Positions 33,448 through 40,990 are shown, counted from the stretch's first letter. The stretch is 56,652 nucleotides of DNA from Chlamydiales bacterium (GCA_016213235.1 JACRBE010000047.1:1-56652); one strand, 5' to 3'. Numbers and translations are program-made. Notes: generated by a model from the letters alone, not told the origin.

Positions 33448-33465
33448 TATCCCGTTTTTGGGATA
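33448..33465. promoter_or_regulatory. Small inverted repeat before the toxin-antitoxin pair (operator candidate)
   Basis: TATCCC (33448-33453), GTTTTT spacer, GGGATA (33460-33465), ending 27 bp before the toxin ATG. XRE antitoxins of HigBA-type pairs usually bind such sites to repress their own operon. Confidence 0.45.
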
Positions 33466-33492
33466 ATTGTGCTTTTGGCAAAGACAGTTAAA

Positions 33493-33855
33493 ATGAAAAA
33501 GACTTTAAGGCCTCTTTATTGGATAGGTAACTCGCTAAAAAATCTTAAGGATATGCCGGAAGATGCTCAAGATGCCTTTGGTCATGCTCTTTATCTTGCT
33601 CAGGTAGGAGAAAAGCATCGTTTAGCAAAACCTTTAAAGGGATTTTTAGGAGCTGGGGTGTTGGAGATAGTAGAAGATTTTGATGGAAATACTTATCGAT
33701 CCGTGTATACAGTGAGATTTGAGGAAGCTGTGTATGTTTTGCATGTATTTCAAAAGAAATCAAAAAGTGGAATTGCCACACCAAAACAAGAGATAGATCT
33801 TATTCATAATAGGTTAAAACAAGTTGAAGAGATGCATAGGAAAGGAAAAAAATAA
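33493..33855 (+). CDS. RelE/HigB-like toxin (phage Gp49-like family)
   Basis: 120 residues from the ATG at 33493 (an in-frame GTG at 33469 adds eight). Typical Gp49/HigB order: PLYWIGNSLKNLKDMPEDAQ, FGHALYLAQVGEKHRLAKPL, GFLGAGVLEIVEDFDGNTYR, SVYTVRFEEAVYVLHVFQKK. The basic FQKKSK near the C-terminus is as in mRNA-cutting members. The antitoxin begins within the stop (TAATG, one-base overlap), which couples the two. Toxin-first order is normal for HigBA-like systems. Confidence 0.9.
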   Translation: MKKTLRPLYWIGNSLKNLKDMPEDAQDAFGHALYLAQVGEKHRLAKPLKGFLGAGVLEIVEDFDGNTYRSVYTVRFEEAVYVLHVFQKKSKSGIATPKQEIDLIHNRLKQVEEMHRKGKK

Positions 33856-34178
33856 TGGAAGATGTTCTTAAGAGCAGTGGAAATGTTTTTGCCGATCTTG
33901 ATCTTCCTGATGCTGAAGAGAGACTCGCAAAACATGAGTTAGCTCATCGCATTGAAAAAGTTATTAGAAGAAAACGGTTTACACAAGCAAAAGCTGCCAA
34001 GGTCCTAGGAATCAGTCAACCTAAGGTTTCAGCGCTTCTTAATGGGAAAATTGCTGGTTTTAGTATTGAAAGATTATTGAAATTTCTAATGGCCCTAGAT
34101 CAAGATGTCGAAATACGAATTAAACCCAAACCTAGTAGAGTAAAAAGAAGAGCAAGAACTCACATTTTATCTGCTTAA
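33855..34178 (+). CDS. XRE-family HTH antitoxin (HigA-like)
   Basis: 107 residues. Helix-turn-helix at about residues 40-75: RFTQAKAAKVLGISQPKVSA then LLNGKIAGFSIERLL. The N-terminal arm (SGNVFADLDLPDAEERLAKH) is characteristic of antitoxins paired with Gp49-like toxins. It neutralises the toxin and probably represses the operon at the inverted repeat upstream. No damage seen. Confidence 0.92.
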   Translation: MEDVLKSSGNVFADLDLPDAEERLAKHELAHRIEKVIRRKRFTQAKAAKVLGISQPKVSALLNGKIAGFSIERLLKFLMALDQDVEIRIKPKPSRVKRRARTHILSA

Positions 34179-34235
34179 ATAATAGGTTTCTTAAAGAGGT
34201 AAAACCACTTGGCTACTGTTGTAGCCGCTAAACAT

Positions 34236-34391
34236 TAATGTATTACTCAACTTTCTCAAGAAGAAAAGGCTCCCTTAGTATTGTCCAGAGCCTCCTTAAG
34301 AAATTTTGCACTTGATGGAAAGCTTGTTAATTATCCTTTGTACGCAATTAGTCTTTTTCCTCGCTTTCGCCTAAAGATTACAGATTTCTGA
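34236..34391 (+). other. Open frame without start, probable gene fragment
   Basis: About 51 codons between stops with protein-like content: TQLSQEEKAPLVLSRASLRN, FALDGKLVNYPLYAISLF, PRFRLKITDF. I cannot name the family. It ends where dispersed repeat copy B begins, so it was probably cut by the rearrangement that placed the repeat. It lies in the 292-bp gap between the antitoxin and the Suv3-like helicase. Confidence 0.3.
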
Positions 34392-34461
34392 GAAAGAGAT
34401 TGACTCTCTTCTTGATCGCTCAGAGTCTCTCTAAAAACGACCACTACGATGACATAGGTGG
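34385..34461 (+). repeat. Dispersed repeat copy B
   Basis: Second copy of the phosphoesterase 3' end (SEKEIDSLLDRSESL, stop) and tail, diverged from copy A mainly by point changes. Upstream sequence is unrelated to copy A. Confidence 0.8.
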
Positions 34462-34470
34462 TTAGAAAGC

Positions 34471-36549
34471 CTACCACAAAACTCGTTTATTGCGAAAACA
34501 CCTATCACAAATCTTGTGCATATGGTGAATCGGCAGTTTTATTGAACAGGACTGGCACTTCCTATGGAAGCCTTTCTTTTTAAGAGAGCTTTCAATAAAG
34601 GTATTGACCTGCTCGCGCAGCTCCTCACACATTGTTAGACAGGGAAAATGCTCCGATTTCTTTCTTGCAAGCCAATGATAGAGCGTCAGCATTTTTACGC
34701 AATTTTCCGCTTCATTTAAAACACTATCATCGTTCGTGCTGGAATGCCTGGAAAATTGACTGAAAGAGCCTTTTTGAAAGGTGACTGAATTTCCTTTGGA
34801 ATAGGAAGTGAGCCATGACATATAAGTTTTAAGTAGTGTTTCCGTTGAGGAGAGAGGGGCGCAGATAAACATATATTTATCAGAAAAGGAAAGAGATCCC
34901 AGCTGTGGTCTTATTTCAATATGTTCTGCTAATTCCAACATTTCCGTTAAATCGGAGCAAATGAGAATGGAACCAGGCGTACTCAGCTGAACGAATAAGG
35001 TAAGAGCCTTTTTTATACTATCATGCCCAATTTGCTCTCGAAGGACTGAAAGTTGCGCTTCAGTGGGCCTGACAACGCAAGACTTCAAAAAAGGAGATTG
35101 TTGCAACTGGATATGCTGATTAACAAGAGTAAGACCCTGCTTGTTGATGGCGCCGACATAACCACACTCAAATTTCCCAAACCTTCCCGCACGACCTGCG
35201 ATCTGTTTTACCTCTTGTGGAGTCAGATCTCTAGAATCTCTCCCATCAAATTTGGTGGTTTGCGAAAACAGCACAGTCTTGATCGGAAGGTTCAGACCCA
35301 TTCCAATGCAATCAGTAGCTACAAGGACATCTGTTTCTCCAGATCTAAATCTCCTGGCTTCCTCCCTGCGGACTCCAGGGCTGAGATTACCGTAAAGCAC
35401 AGAGACCCTCCTTCCTGAGTCTTCCAGCTCTTTCTTATAAGCAAGAACGCTCCACCTTGAAAATGCGATAACCGCTGTCCCGGGCTCGATATGAGCGAGA
35501 TTATGAGTCGGTCTTTTATGAATTTCAAGCTTTCCGATCCGACATAAGGGAACGATTTTCAGATCCTCACCTAGATAATCTTCAATGAGTCGCTTCAAAG
35601 TGGGGATGCACTCCTCACTTCCCGTCATGATCAGCTTCTTCGCCGGAATCCCAATAATTGCCTGCGACCATGCCCATCCACGATTCTTATCTAAAATGAT
35701 TTGAACCTCGTCAATGAGGACGCAGTCAATCCATGTATCCAGATTGGCCATTTCGATTGTAGAAGCCACAAATCTAGTGCCTGGCTTGATCTCCAGTTCC
35801 TCTCCAGTCACAAGCGAACATTCCTTTCCTCTCTTTTCAATTTCCTCTTGTCCTTCCAGTGCCAGCAGGCGTAAAGGAGAAAGATAAGCTCCCGATTCGC
35901 CGAGAACTAACTCGTTAAATCCACAATAGCTCTTTCCACTATTGGTAGGACCGACAAAAAGAATATGTTGTCGTTTCTGTTGACGTGCAACATAGAAAAA
36001 GTCCTTATACTCATTCAGATTCCAATCTTTTCTCATCGTGCTTACAAGGTGCTTTAGTCTCTCTTTATCCGCGCGGCTGGAATGCATTGCCGGCTCAGCA
36101 TAAGAAGTTTTCGACGATATCACAGGTAATGGCTGAACCAGTTCCTTCTTTTTTTCTCTTTTTTCTATCACTTTCTCCGCATGATCCTTATATTCGGAGC
36201 TTTCAAGAACACCCTGAAGTCTGGTTTTTGAATAGAGATGGGCGAACTTGTCTCCAGGGCCTTTCAACTTTACGATCTGATCCGGCTGTCCCAGAAGTTC
36301 ATTTATTTTTTTGTCAGTGAAATACAACGTTTCCTTGAGCTCTTTCTTGGTCAAAAAAGCACTTTCCCCAGTTAATTTCAGCCCATAATCAGACAGAGCT
36401 GCTGCAAATGTTTTGCCTTTCAAAATATAAGAAACGAAATCCAGCTTTTGATATTCTGACATCAAGATTGCTTCATTAGTTCCCTTCTCAAGCTTCTTCT
36501 TGAAAACGAGCCTATTTTGACTGTCCATTACGAGAAAATACAGATTCAT
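34471..36549 (-). CDS. Suv3-like DExH-box RNA helicase
   Basis: 692 residues. Helicase motifs: Walker A in ILFVGPTNSGKSYCG, YLSPLRLLALEGQEE, VTGEELE, Walker B LIDEVQII, IMTGSEE, then domain 2 AVIAFSRWSVLAYKKELE, VLYGNLSPGVRREEARRF, VLVATDCIGMGLNLPIKTVL and QIAGRAGRFG. PTNSGKT, DEVQ and GRAGRFG are the Suv3 (mitochondrial degradosome) subgroup. The C-terminus adds a four-Cys motif (CQSC-CDRC) likely to bind zinc. In mitochondria Suv3 works with a 3'-5' exonuclease; the role here is unknown. It lies in the tRNA-proximal island between two nuclease/TA modules, and its composition is richer in GC than the chromosome around. Confidence 0.87.
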   Translation of the reverse strand: MNLYFLVMDSQNRLVFKKKLEKGTNEAILMSEYQKLDFVSYILKGKTFAAALSDYGLKLTGESAFLTKKELKETLYFTDKKINELLGQPDQIVKLKGPGDKFAHLYSKTRLQGVLESSEYKDHAEKVIEKREKKKELVQPLPVISSKTSYAEPAMHSSRADKERLKHLVSTMRKDWNLNEYKDFFYVARQQKRQHILFVGPTNSGKSYCGFNELVLGESGAYLSPLRLLALEGQEEIEKRGKECSLVTGEELEIKPGTRFVASTIEMANLDTWIDCVLIDEVQIILDKNRGWAWSQAIIGIPAKKLIMTGSEECIPTLKRLIEDYLGEDLKIVPLCRIGKLEIHKRPTHNLAHIEPGTAVIAFSRWSVLAYKKELEDSGRRVSVLYGNLSPGVRREEARRFRSGETDVLVATDCIGMGLNLPIKTVLFSQTTKFDGRDSRDLTPQEVKQIAGRAGRFGKFECGYVGAINKQGLTLVNQHIQLQQSPFLKSCVVRPTEAQLSVLREQIGHDSIKKALTLFVQLSTPGSILICSDLTEMLELAEHIEIRPQLGSLSFSDKYMFICAPLSSTETLLKTYMSWLTSYSKGNSVTFQKGSFSQFSRHSSTNDDSVLNEAENCVKMLTLYHWLARKKSEHFPCLTMCEELREQVNTFIESSLKKKGFHRKCQSCSIKLPIHHMHKICDRCFRNKRVLW

Positions 36550-36748
36550 AGTGATAGACTCTCTCTTTTCGCGATAAAAGAAGGGGGGGAAGTGTATCGA
36601 TATTCTCAGAGATGGAAAATGTCGTATTTACAATCTTTGTCTTTGAAATCTTATTTAATGCCTGCCAAGTTATCACGTCTATTTCCAAAGCGCTCCAAAT
36701 TCTGGCGTAAGTAACTTTGCCCATTTCCGGACAATCATTTTCATTCAT
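36512..36748 (-). CDS. Doubtful small protein between yhcG and the helicase gene (78 aa)
   Basis: Starts inside the yhcG copy 2 stop (ATGA overlap) and overlaps the helicase start by 38 bp. MNENDCPEMGKVTYARIWSA then EIDVITWQALNKI. No recognised domain. The tight overlaps speak for a gene, the low-complexity tail against. It may be the remnant of a longer protein. Confidence 0.25.
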   Translation of the reverse strand: MNENDCPEMGKVTYARIWSALEIDVITWQALNKISKTKIVNTTFSISENIDTLPPLLLSRKERVYHYESVFSRNGQSK

Positions 36749-37833
36749 TCGTTTTGTTTTTCCTCAGCTTTGTTTCCTAGTCTTTGGTGTGCATATTCAA
36801 TAGCTTTATGTAGTTTTTCTCGGAGTACCTCTTTTGATGGAAGCTCTGTGAGGTATTCAGCGATATGGATGCCATATCGACCTAATTCGAGGAGCTCGAT
36901 CCGTTCCTCTTTTTTTCCCGCACAGAGAATAAGGCCCATTGGAGGTTCTTCACTCGGACGTCTCTCGTGTTTGTCTAGCCATCGCAGATATAATTCCATT
37001 TGTCCCTTATGTTCTGGCTTGAAGTCTCCAAGTTTTAGCTCAATAGCTACCAGCCTTTTTAAATCTCTATGAAAGAAAAGTAAGTCAATGCGGAAGTCTT
37101 CACCATCTATGATAATGCGTTTTTGCCGGGCCAAAAAACAAAACCCAATCCCTATTTCTAGTAGGAATTGTTCCAATTCTCGCATAATGGCATCTTCAAG
37201 GTCTTTTTCAAGATAGCGATCATTAAGATTCAAAAATTCAAGGAAATAAGGATCACGGAATACAAGGTCTGGTGTAAGGAGGTCTTCTTTACGCAGCATT
37301 TCGACCTCGGCTTTGGCTACTAACTCAGGCTTCTTTGAGAGGGCTGTTCGTTCATAGAGCATGGAGTCAATCTTATTTCGCAATGTTCTTACATTCCAGT
37401 TCTCGATCCGGCACATTTCAGCGTAAAAATCACGTTTAATTGGATCCTTAAGTGGAAGTAGTGCAGTGAAATGAGACCAGCTCAATTGTCGCAGCAGTGA
37501 TGCGACAATTTGCTCATCGGGAAAGGCTTCTGCAAACTGAATCATCCGTCTTAAGTTTTTTTCTGTAAACCCATTACCATACTCTAGCACCAATTGTCGT
37601 GACAGTGTCACGACAATTGATCTCCCATATTCAGCTCTTTCTCGTTGCAGGATTTCTTGGAGAGTGCGATTACCCACATGCCAGTAAAGTGAGGTAAGGC
37701 GTGCATTGACAGTGGATGCTATGGATCTACGAGTTTGATCGATTATACTGCGCAAGTCTTTAAGAAGTTTATCCGGTATAACGGGTACAGTTGAAGCAGC
37801 CTGAGAAGGTGTTAACATTGTTTTTTGAGTCAT
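36745..37833 (-). CDS. YhcG/DUF1016 family PDDEXK nuclease-like protein (copy 2)
   Basis: 362 residues. DUF1016 N-terminal domain (TSLYWHVGNRTLQEIL, NGFTEKNLRRMIQFAEAFPD, LRQLSWSHFTALLPLKD), then a PD-(D/E)xK nuclease domain: FRIDLLFFHRDLKRLVAIEL with Asp and Glu, and ELKLGDF with Lys. Only moderately similar to copy 1 at 27140, so the two came in separately. Two inverted repeats occur inside (37484-37510 and 37591-37619). The first falls at the same motif as the palindrome of copy 1. Confidence 0.87.
   Translation of the reverse strand: MTQKTMLTPSQAASTVPVIPDKLLKDLRSIIDQTRRSIASTVNARLTSLYWHVGNRTLQEILQRERAEYGRSIVVTLSRQLVLEYGNGFTEKNLRRMIQFAEAFPDEQIVASLLRQLSWSHFTALLPLKDPIKRDFYAEMCRIENWNVRTLRNKIDSMLYERTALSKKPELVAKAEVEMLRKEDLLTPDLVFRDPYFLEFLNLNDRYLEKDLEDAIMRELEQFLLEIGIGFCFLARQKRIIIDGEDFRIDLLFFHRDLKRLVAIELKLGDFKPEHKGQMELYLRWLDKHERRPSEEPPMGLILCAGKKEERIELLELGRYGIHIAEYLTELPSKEVLREKLHKAIEYAHQRLGNKAEEKQNE
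37484..37510. repeat. Inverted repeat inside yhcG copy 2, at the QLSWSH motif
   Basis: 10-bp perfect arms AATTGTCGCA and complement around 7 bp. Confidence 0.9.
37591..37619. repeat. 29-bp palindrome inside yhcG copy 2
   Basis: 14-bp perfect arms CAATTGTCGTGACA and complement with one central base, in codons for VVTLSRQL. Shares AATTGTCG with the other repeat 107 bp away. Confidence 0.92.
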
Positions 37834-38080
37834 AAAGAATTTCCTTGAAGAATTCGTTCTGAAATATGGTTGCTAAATTTTTGTGTGACTTGGACATCAA
37901 GGTGAGTATGGCGTTGTAACATACTAAGTATCCGAGCGCCAAACTGTTGTGCTGTTGTCTTTTTTGCGTTTGTAAATAGATACCATAATTCTGACCTTGT
38001 TGTGTGTTTAGATTTGGTTGAATGATGCTGCTGGCTAAAATTGCTTTTTGTTGCACCGCCATTGCACCATTAGTAAACAA
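37834..38080 (-). other. Short overlapping open frames upstream of yhcG copy 2 (possible integrase remnant)
   Basis: Between yhcG and the tRNA-side repeats no intact gene is seen in about 500 bp (37834-38336). One minus-strand frame (37986-37924) reads MVSIYKRKKDNSTTVWRSDT, which looks like the first residues of a tyrosine integrase, then stops. Another ends QKFSNHISERILQGNSL and overlaps the yhcG start by 4 bp. Either could be a decayed integrase or a leader. A 19-bp repeat at 38052-38070 matches 30892-30910. Confidence 0.25.
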
Positions 38081-38147
38081 TTTAAACTTGAATGTGATAT
38101 TTGTTCAAGTCTGTGCATATCTCTAGTGAAATAAACCGGTTAAAAGA

Positions 38148-38180
38148 GTGGTAGGTAGGAATTGAATCTACGACCAGTGG
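38148..38180. repeat. Partial copy of the tRNA(CAU) 3' half (attachment-site-like)
   Basis: 28 of 33 positions equal 38338-38370, in the same orientation, 190 bp from the tRNA; the inner 26 bp match 24 of 26, both differences being C to T. It covers the T-arm and part of the anticodon stem. This is the usual mark left by a tRNA-targeting integrase. Confidence 0.7.
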
Positions 38181-38202
38181 CGGTATAAAAAAAACAATTT
38201 AT

Positions 38203-38227
38203 GCGACAACTACGCTGACATAGGGGG
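38203..38227 (+). repeat. Dispersed repeat copy C (25 bp)
   Basis: Identical to 33036-33060, the tail part of copy A, and 5 kb away. It lies between the duplicate tRNA piece and the tRNA. Confidence 0.85.
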
Positions 38228-38336
38228 TTGGTGAGTGCTCCATAAGTGGCCCACGGATGTGAACCGGGCTCTTTGCTGATTTGAGTGCTGTATCGCAATC
38301 AGCTCAGTTTCATCCTTATGAAGCCAAAAAGAAATG

Positions 38337-38409
38337 TGGGGCAAGTAGGAATTGAACCTACGACCAGCGGATTATGAGTCCGCTGCTCTAACCACTGAGC
38401 TACTGCCCC
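38337..38409 (-). tRNA. tRNA with anticodon CAU, probably tRNA-Ile2 (lysidine type)
   Basis: Full cloverleaf on the minus strand: acceptor GGGGCAG/TTGCCCC, D-arm GCTCAGTGGTTAGAGC, anticodon arm GCGGA-CTCATAA-TCCGC, T-arm GTAGG-TTCAATT-CCTAC, discriminator A, no encoded CCA. The anticodon CAU fits elongator Met or Ile2. The D-loop and the TGGTCG stretch after the anticodon arm resemble bacterial Ile2 genes, and the anticodon stem lacks the three GC pairs of an initiator. The accessory island lies on its 3' side. Confidence 0.9.
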
Positions 38410-38580
38410 TCCGTGGAAATAAGGAAGCATTATACTAATCCGGCAATCAAAGTTCAAGTTTTTTTATGAGAGCTGGTTTTTGAAAAAAATAATAAAATAA
38501 AACGAAAAATAGCTTTGATTAATATAAGTTAATTTCATATACGTCAAATTAGACAATAAATTTTATTTAATATCAAACAA

Positions 38581-39843
38581 ATGAAAAAGTTATTGCTTTC
38601 AGCCATATGCGTCTCTTCTATTATGTGCTTTGCTGTCGAAGATGGGAAGTATATTTATCTATTAAGTAATGAAAATGAAGAGAATAAAGCTTCAAAAATA
38701 GAAGACTTCAAGTTGTTTCAGCTGGTTGCAGACAGCAATAATAAAAGATATTCCCTATCAAGAAAAGATAGCCTTCCACCAGATCACTTAAGCCGTGTAG
38801 ATGACTTTTACTTGGAAGGATATATTCAGGCTCTGATTGATACGCACTATTATGAAATGAATGTGCTTGTTTACGTAGATCATGGTGTTGTCTATTTATA
38901 TAACCTTCCAAACAACCGATTGACTGCGAATAGTATTATTTCCTTTGTGCAAGATGTCCCCAGTGTAAAAGAAGTAAAAGTAACAGATAAATTTCCCAGC
39001 AAAGAGGTAGAAATACAGGAAAAGTACGAGGTAAGAAATCAAATTAAAGGTATCTGGTTTCCTGAAGCTACTGTATTATATCCTCCCATGCTTGCAGCTC
39101 CCAGAGAATATGGATATGAACTGGGATTTCGTTTTGGTGATCAGGTGCTTGGTAGCCCAGCCGCAGAATTTTCTCTTGGGGATGACTTCCCTATTTTTCG
39201 ATGGACAAATGTTTGGGGAGGGGGCGATGTACAACTAGACATTATCGGATGTATGTGGGCTGTCTTTAAAATGTGGGGAGATAATAATCCAAATGATGAA
39301 ATCTCGGAACTTGTAACAACGGACTATGAAGGAGCGCTTACACTTAGTTACGCCATTGACAATTGGTCTTTTCGATTAAGAGGATACCATGTTTCTTCTC
39401 ATCTTGGAGATGAATTTATGGTGAATCACCCACATGTAGCGCGATTAAATCCATCCATGGAAGCAATTGATTTGTTTACTGCTTATCAAGTGAGCGAGGG
39501 CCTTAGACTATATGCAGGTCCTGGCTGGATTGTTAATAGTGATAACTCATTTCCAATGGACAATTTCTATATCGAATATGGTGGAGAGCTTCGTATTTTT
39601 GGTCATAAAAACTATTACCATAAACTATATAGCTGCCCATTTTTAGCAATGTATTTTAGAAACTGGCAAGTCAATGATTGGAGATTAGACCAAACCTATA
39701 AGCTTGGATGGGAATGGAGCAAATTGCAAGGTGTTGGTAGAAAGTTTCGTCTATTCCTTGAGTTCCATGACGGGTATTCTGAAGGTCAGTTCTTTAAAGA
39801 GATGACTACCTATGGTGTAGTAGGTCTTAGCTGGGGATTCTAA
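38581..39843 (+). CDS. DUF1207-type outer membrane protein
   Basis: 420 residues with a signal peptide (MKKLLLSAICVSSIMCFA). A soluble N-terminal region of about 140 residues is followed by a DUF1207 barrel-like domain beginning near IKGIWFPEATVLYPPMLAAP and containing YGYELGFRFGDQ, WGGGDVQLDIIGCMWAVF, FRLRGYHVSSHLGDEF, NFYIEYGGELRIFG. The C-terminus GVVGLSWGF with a last Phe is an outer-membrane insertion signal. Conserved in chlamydiae; function unknown. The ATG is the first start after the tRNA. Confidence 0.8.
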   Translation: MKKLLLSAICVSSIMCFAVEDGKYIYLLSNENEENKASKIEDFKLFQLVADSNNKRYSLSRKDSLPPDHLSRVDDFYLEGYIQALIDTHYYEMNVLVYVDHGVVYLYNLPNNRLTANSIISFVQDVPSVKEVKVTDKFPSKEVEIQEKYEVRNQIKGIWFPEATVLYPPMLAAPREYGYELGFRFGDQVLGSPAAEFSLGDDFPIFRWTNVWGGGDVQLDIIGCMWAVFKMWGDNNPNDEISELVTTDYEGALTLSYAIDNWSFRLRGYHVSSHLGDEFMVNHPHVARLNPSMEAIDLFTAYQVSEGLRLYAGPGWIVNSDNSFPMDNFYIEYGGELRIFGHKNYYHKLYSCPFLAMYFRNWQVNDWRLDQTYKLGWEWSKLQGVGRKFRLFLEFHDGYSEGQFFKEMTTYGVVGLSWGF

Positions 39844-39845
39844 TT

Positions 39846-40295
39846 TTAAGCCATATCTGGTTGAACTGTTTCGAGAGGAATTTTGTAATCATATGGGCGA
39901 ATTGGTCTGCCAGCCGCAGAGTCTTCAAGACACTTAGCTACCATATGATTAAGTTTTCCATAAGATTGCAGATACCACAGGCCACAGAAAAAGCACAATC
40001 CAAAGGGAGCTCCACATTCATATTTTTGCATAGCAGCTAAAATAACTCCGGCAATTAAACAGGTTAAACCAATTACACGAAAAAATTGAAGTATGCGTAC
40101 CTCGTTTTCATTAACTGCATAGACAATTTCACAAGCTTCTTTTCTTGTTAATATCTGTACCCGACCTGCGAGATGAGAACTGGCTGCATGAGATAAAAGA
40201 CCTGTCTCGATGTTAGAATTTTCTTCAGCAATAGGAGCAACTTCATCTGAATTATTGAAAAATACTGAGCCAGTAGTTTGGTTTTGGACATCCAT
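39846..40295 (-). CDS. Small two-helix membrane protein, paralog 1 (149 aa)
   Basis: Starts MDVQNQTTGSVFFNNSDEV. The choice of 40295 over 40304 rests on the identical MDVQNQT start of its neighbour at 40941. Central part RVQILTRKEACEIVYAVNEN, then two close hydrophobic helices (VIGLTCLIAGVILAAMQKY, PFGLCFFCGLWYL) and a tail with CLEDSAAGRPIRPYDYKIP. A paired-helix hydrophobic domain fits, but does not prove, an inclusion-membrane protein. Tandem duplicate of the next gene, with conserved upstream DNA. Confidence 0.68.
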   Translation of the reverse strand: MDVQNQTTGSVFFNNSDEVAPIAEENSNIETGLLSHAASSHLAGRVQILTRKEACEIVYAVNENEVRILQFFRVIGLTCLIAGVILAAMQKYECGAPFGLCFFCGLWYLQSYGKLNHMVAKCLEDSAAGRPIRPYDYKIPLETVQPDMA

Positions 40296-40344
40296 AATAA
40301 ACAACCTTATTTATCTTTGAGTGGTGATTATACCAAACTAAAGA
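40296..40344 (-). promoter_or_regulatory. Conserved promoter block of paralog 1
   Basis: 49 bp that match 40942-40990 in 47 positions. It contains, on the minus strand, GGTATAATCACC with a TATAAT box (40332-40327), and TTTATT next to the start. The two paralogs thus share their control region. Confidence 0.6.
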
Positions 40345-40476
40345 GGAAAAATGGAATAAGATAATTATTCATGGTTAACAAAGCAAAATTATTGAATAGA
40401 GGGTTTTTTTGTCAATAACGCTCTATCAAATCAAATAGTAAAAATAACAACTTTTTGCTAGAGTTCCCAACGGATT

Positions 40477-40941
40477 TTATCCTGCATATGGATAGGGTTC
40501 TCGATCTGGGTACTTGATTTCATAATGAGAAGGAATGATGCGCTTGCCGGCTGCTGAATCACTAAGTAACTGATCCACCATTTTACTGATTTCTTCATGC
40601 CCTTGGCAAGCGCCAATGCAAGATAGAGCAAACACTGCAAAACAAGCGCCGCATACAGGCTTTTCCATTGCAGCTAAAGTAACTCCAGCAATAAGACTAA
40701 CTAGACATATTACGGTCAATATTCGATTAGTCCAGATTGAGCAGCTATTAGCTTCATAGACGATTTTTTCTGCTTCTTTTCTTGTTAATACCCGTACCTG
40801 ATCTGCGAGAGAGCGTCCGGCTGAATGAGATAAAAGAGGAGTGCTGGCATTGGGACCTGCATCAACAATAGGAGGGGCGTTGTTTTGATGATTGAAACGG
40901 ATAATAAATGTAGAGCTATCAGTTTGGTTTTGGACATCCAT
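40477..40941 (-). CDS. Small two-helix membrane protein, paralog 2 (154 aa)
   Basis: Same plan as the gene downstream: MDVQNQTDSSTFIIRF, RVLTRKEAEKIVYEAN, two hydrophobic helices (ILTVICLVSLIAGVTLAAME, GACFAVFALSCIGA) and LLSDSAAGKRIIPSHYEI. Identity with paralog 1 is clear but modest outside these motifs. An inclusion-membrane role is an inference from the bilobed helix pair. Confidence 0.7.
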   Translation of the reverse strand: MDVQNQTDSSTFIIRFNHQNNAPPIVDAGPNASTPLLSHSAGRSLADQVRVLTRKEAEKIVYEANSCSIWTNRILTVICLVSLIAGVTLAAMEKPVCGACFAVFALSCIGACQGHEEISKMVDQLLSDSAAGKRIIPSHYEIKYPDREPYPYAG

Positions 40942-40990
40942 AATAAATAACCTTATTTATCTTTGAGCGGTGATTATACCAAACTAAAGA
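40942..40990 (-). promoter_or_regulatory. Conserved promoter block of paralog 2
   Basis: Second copy of the block described at 40296; TATAAT in GGTATAATCACC on the minus strand. Confidence 0.6.

Noticed and set aside
37924..37986. Intact integrase gene next to the tRNA
   Set aside because: Only about 20 codons resemble an integrase start before a stop; too short to name, so recorded as a possible remnant.
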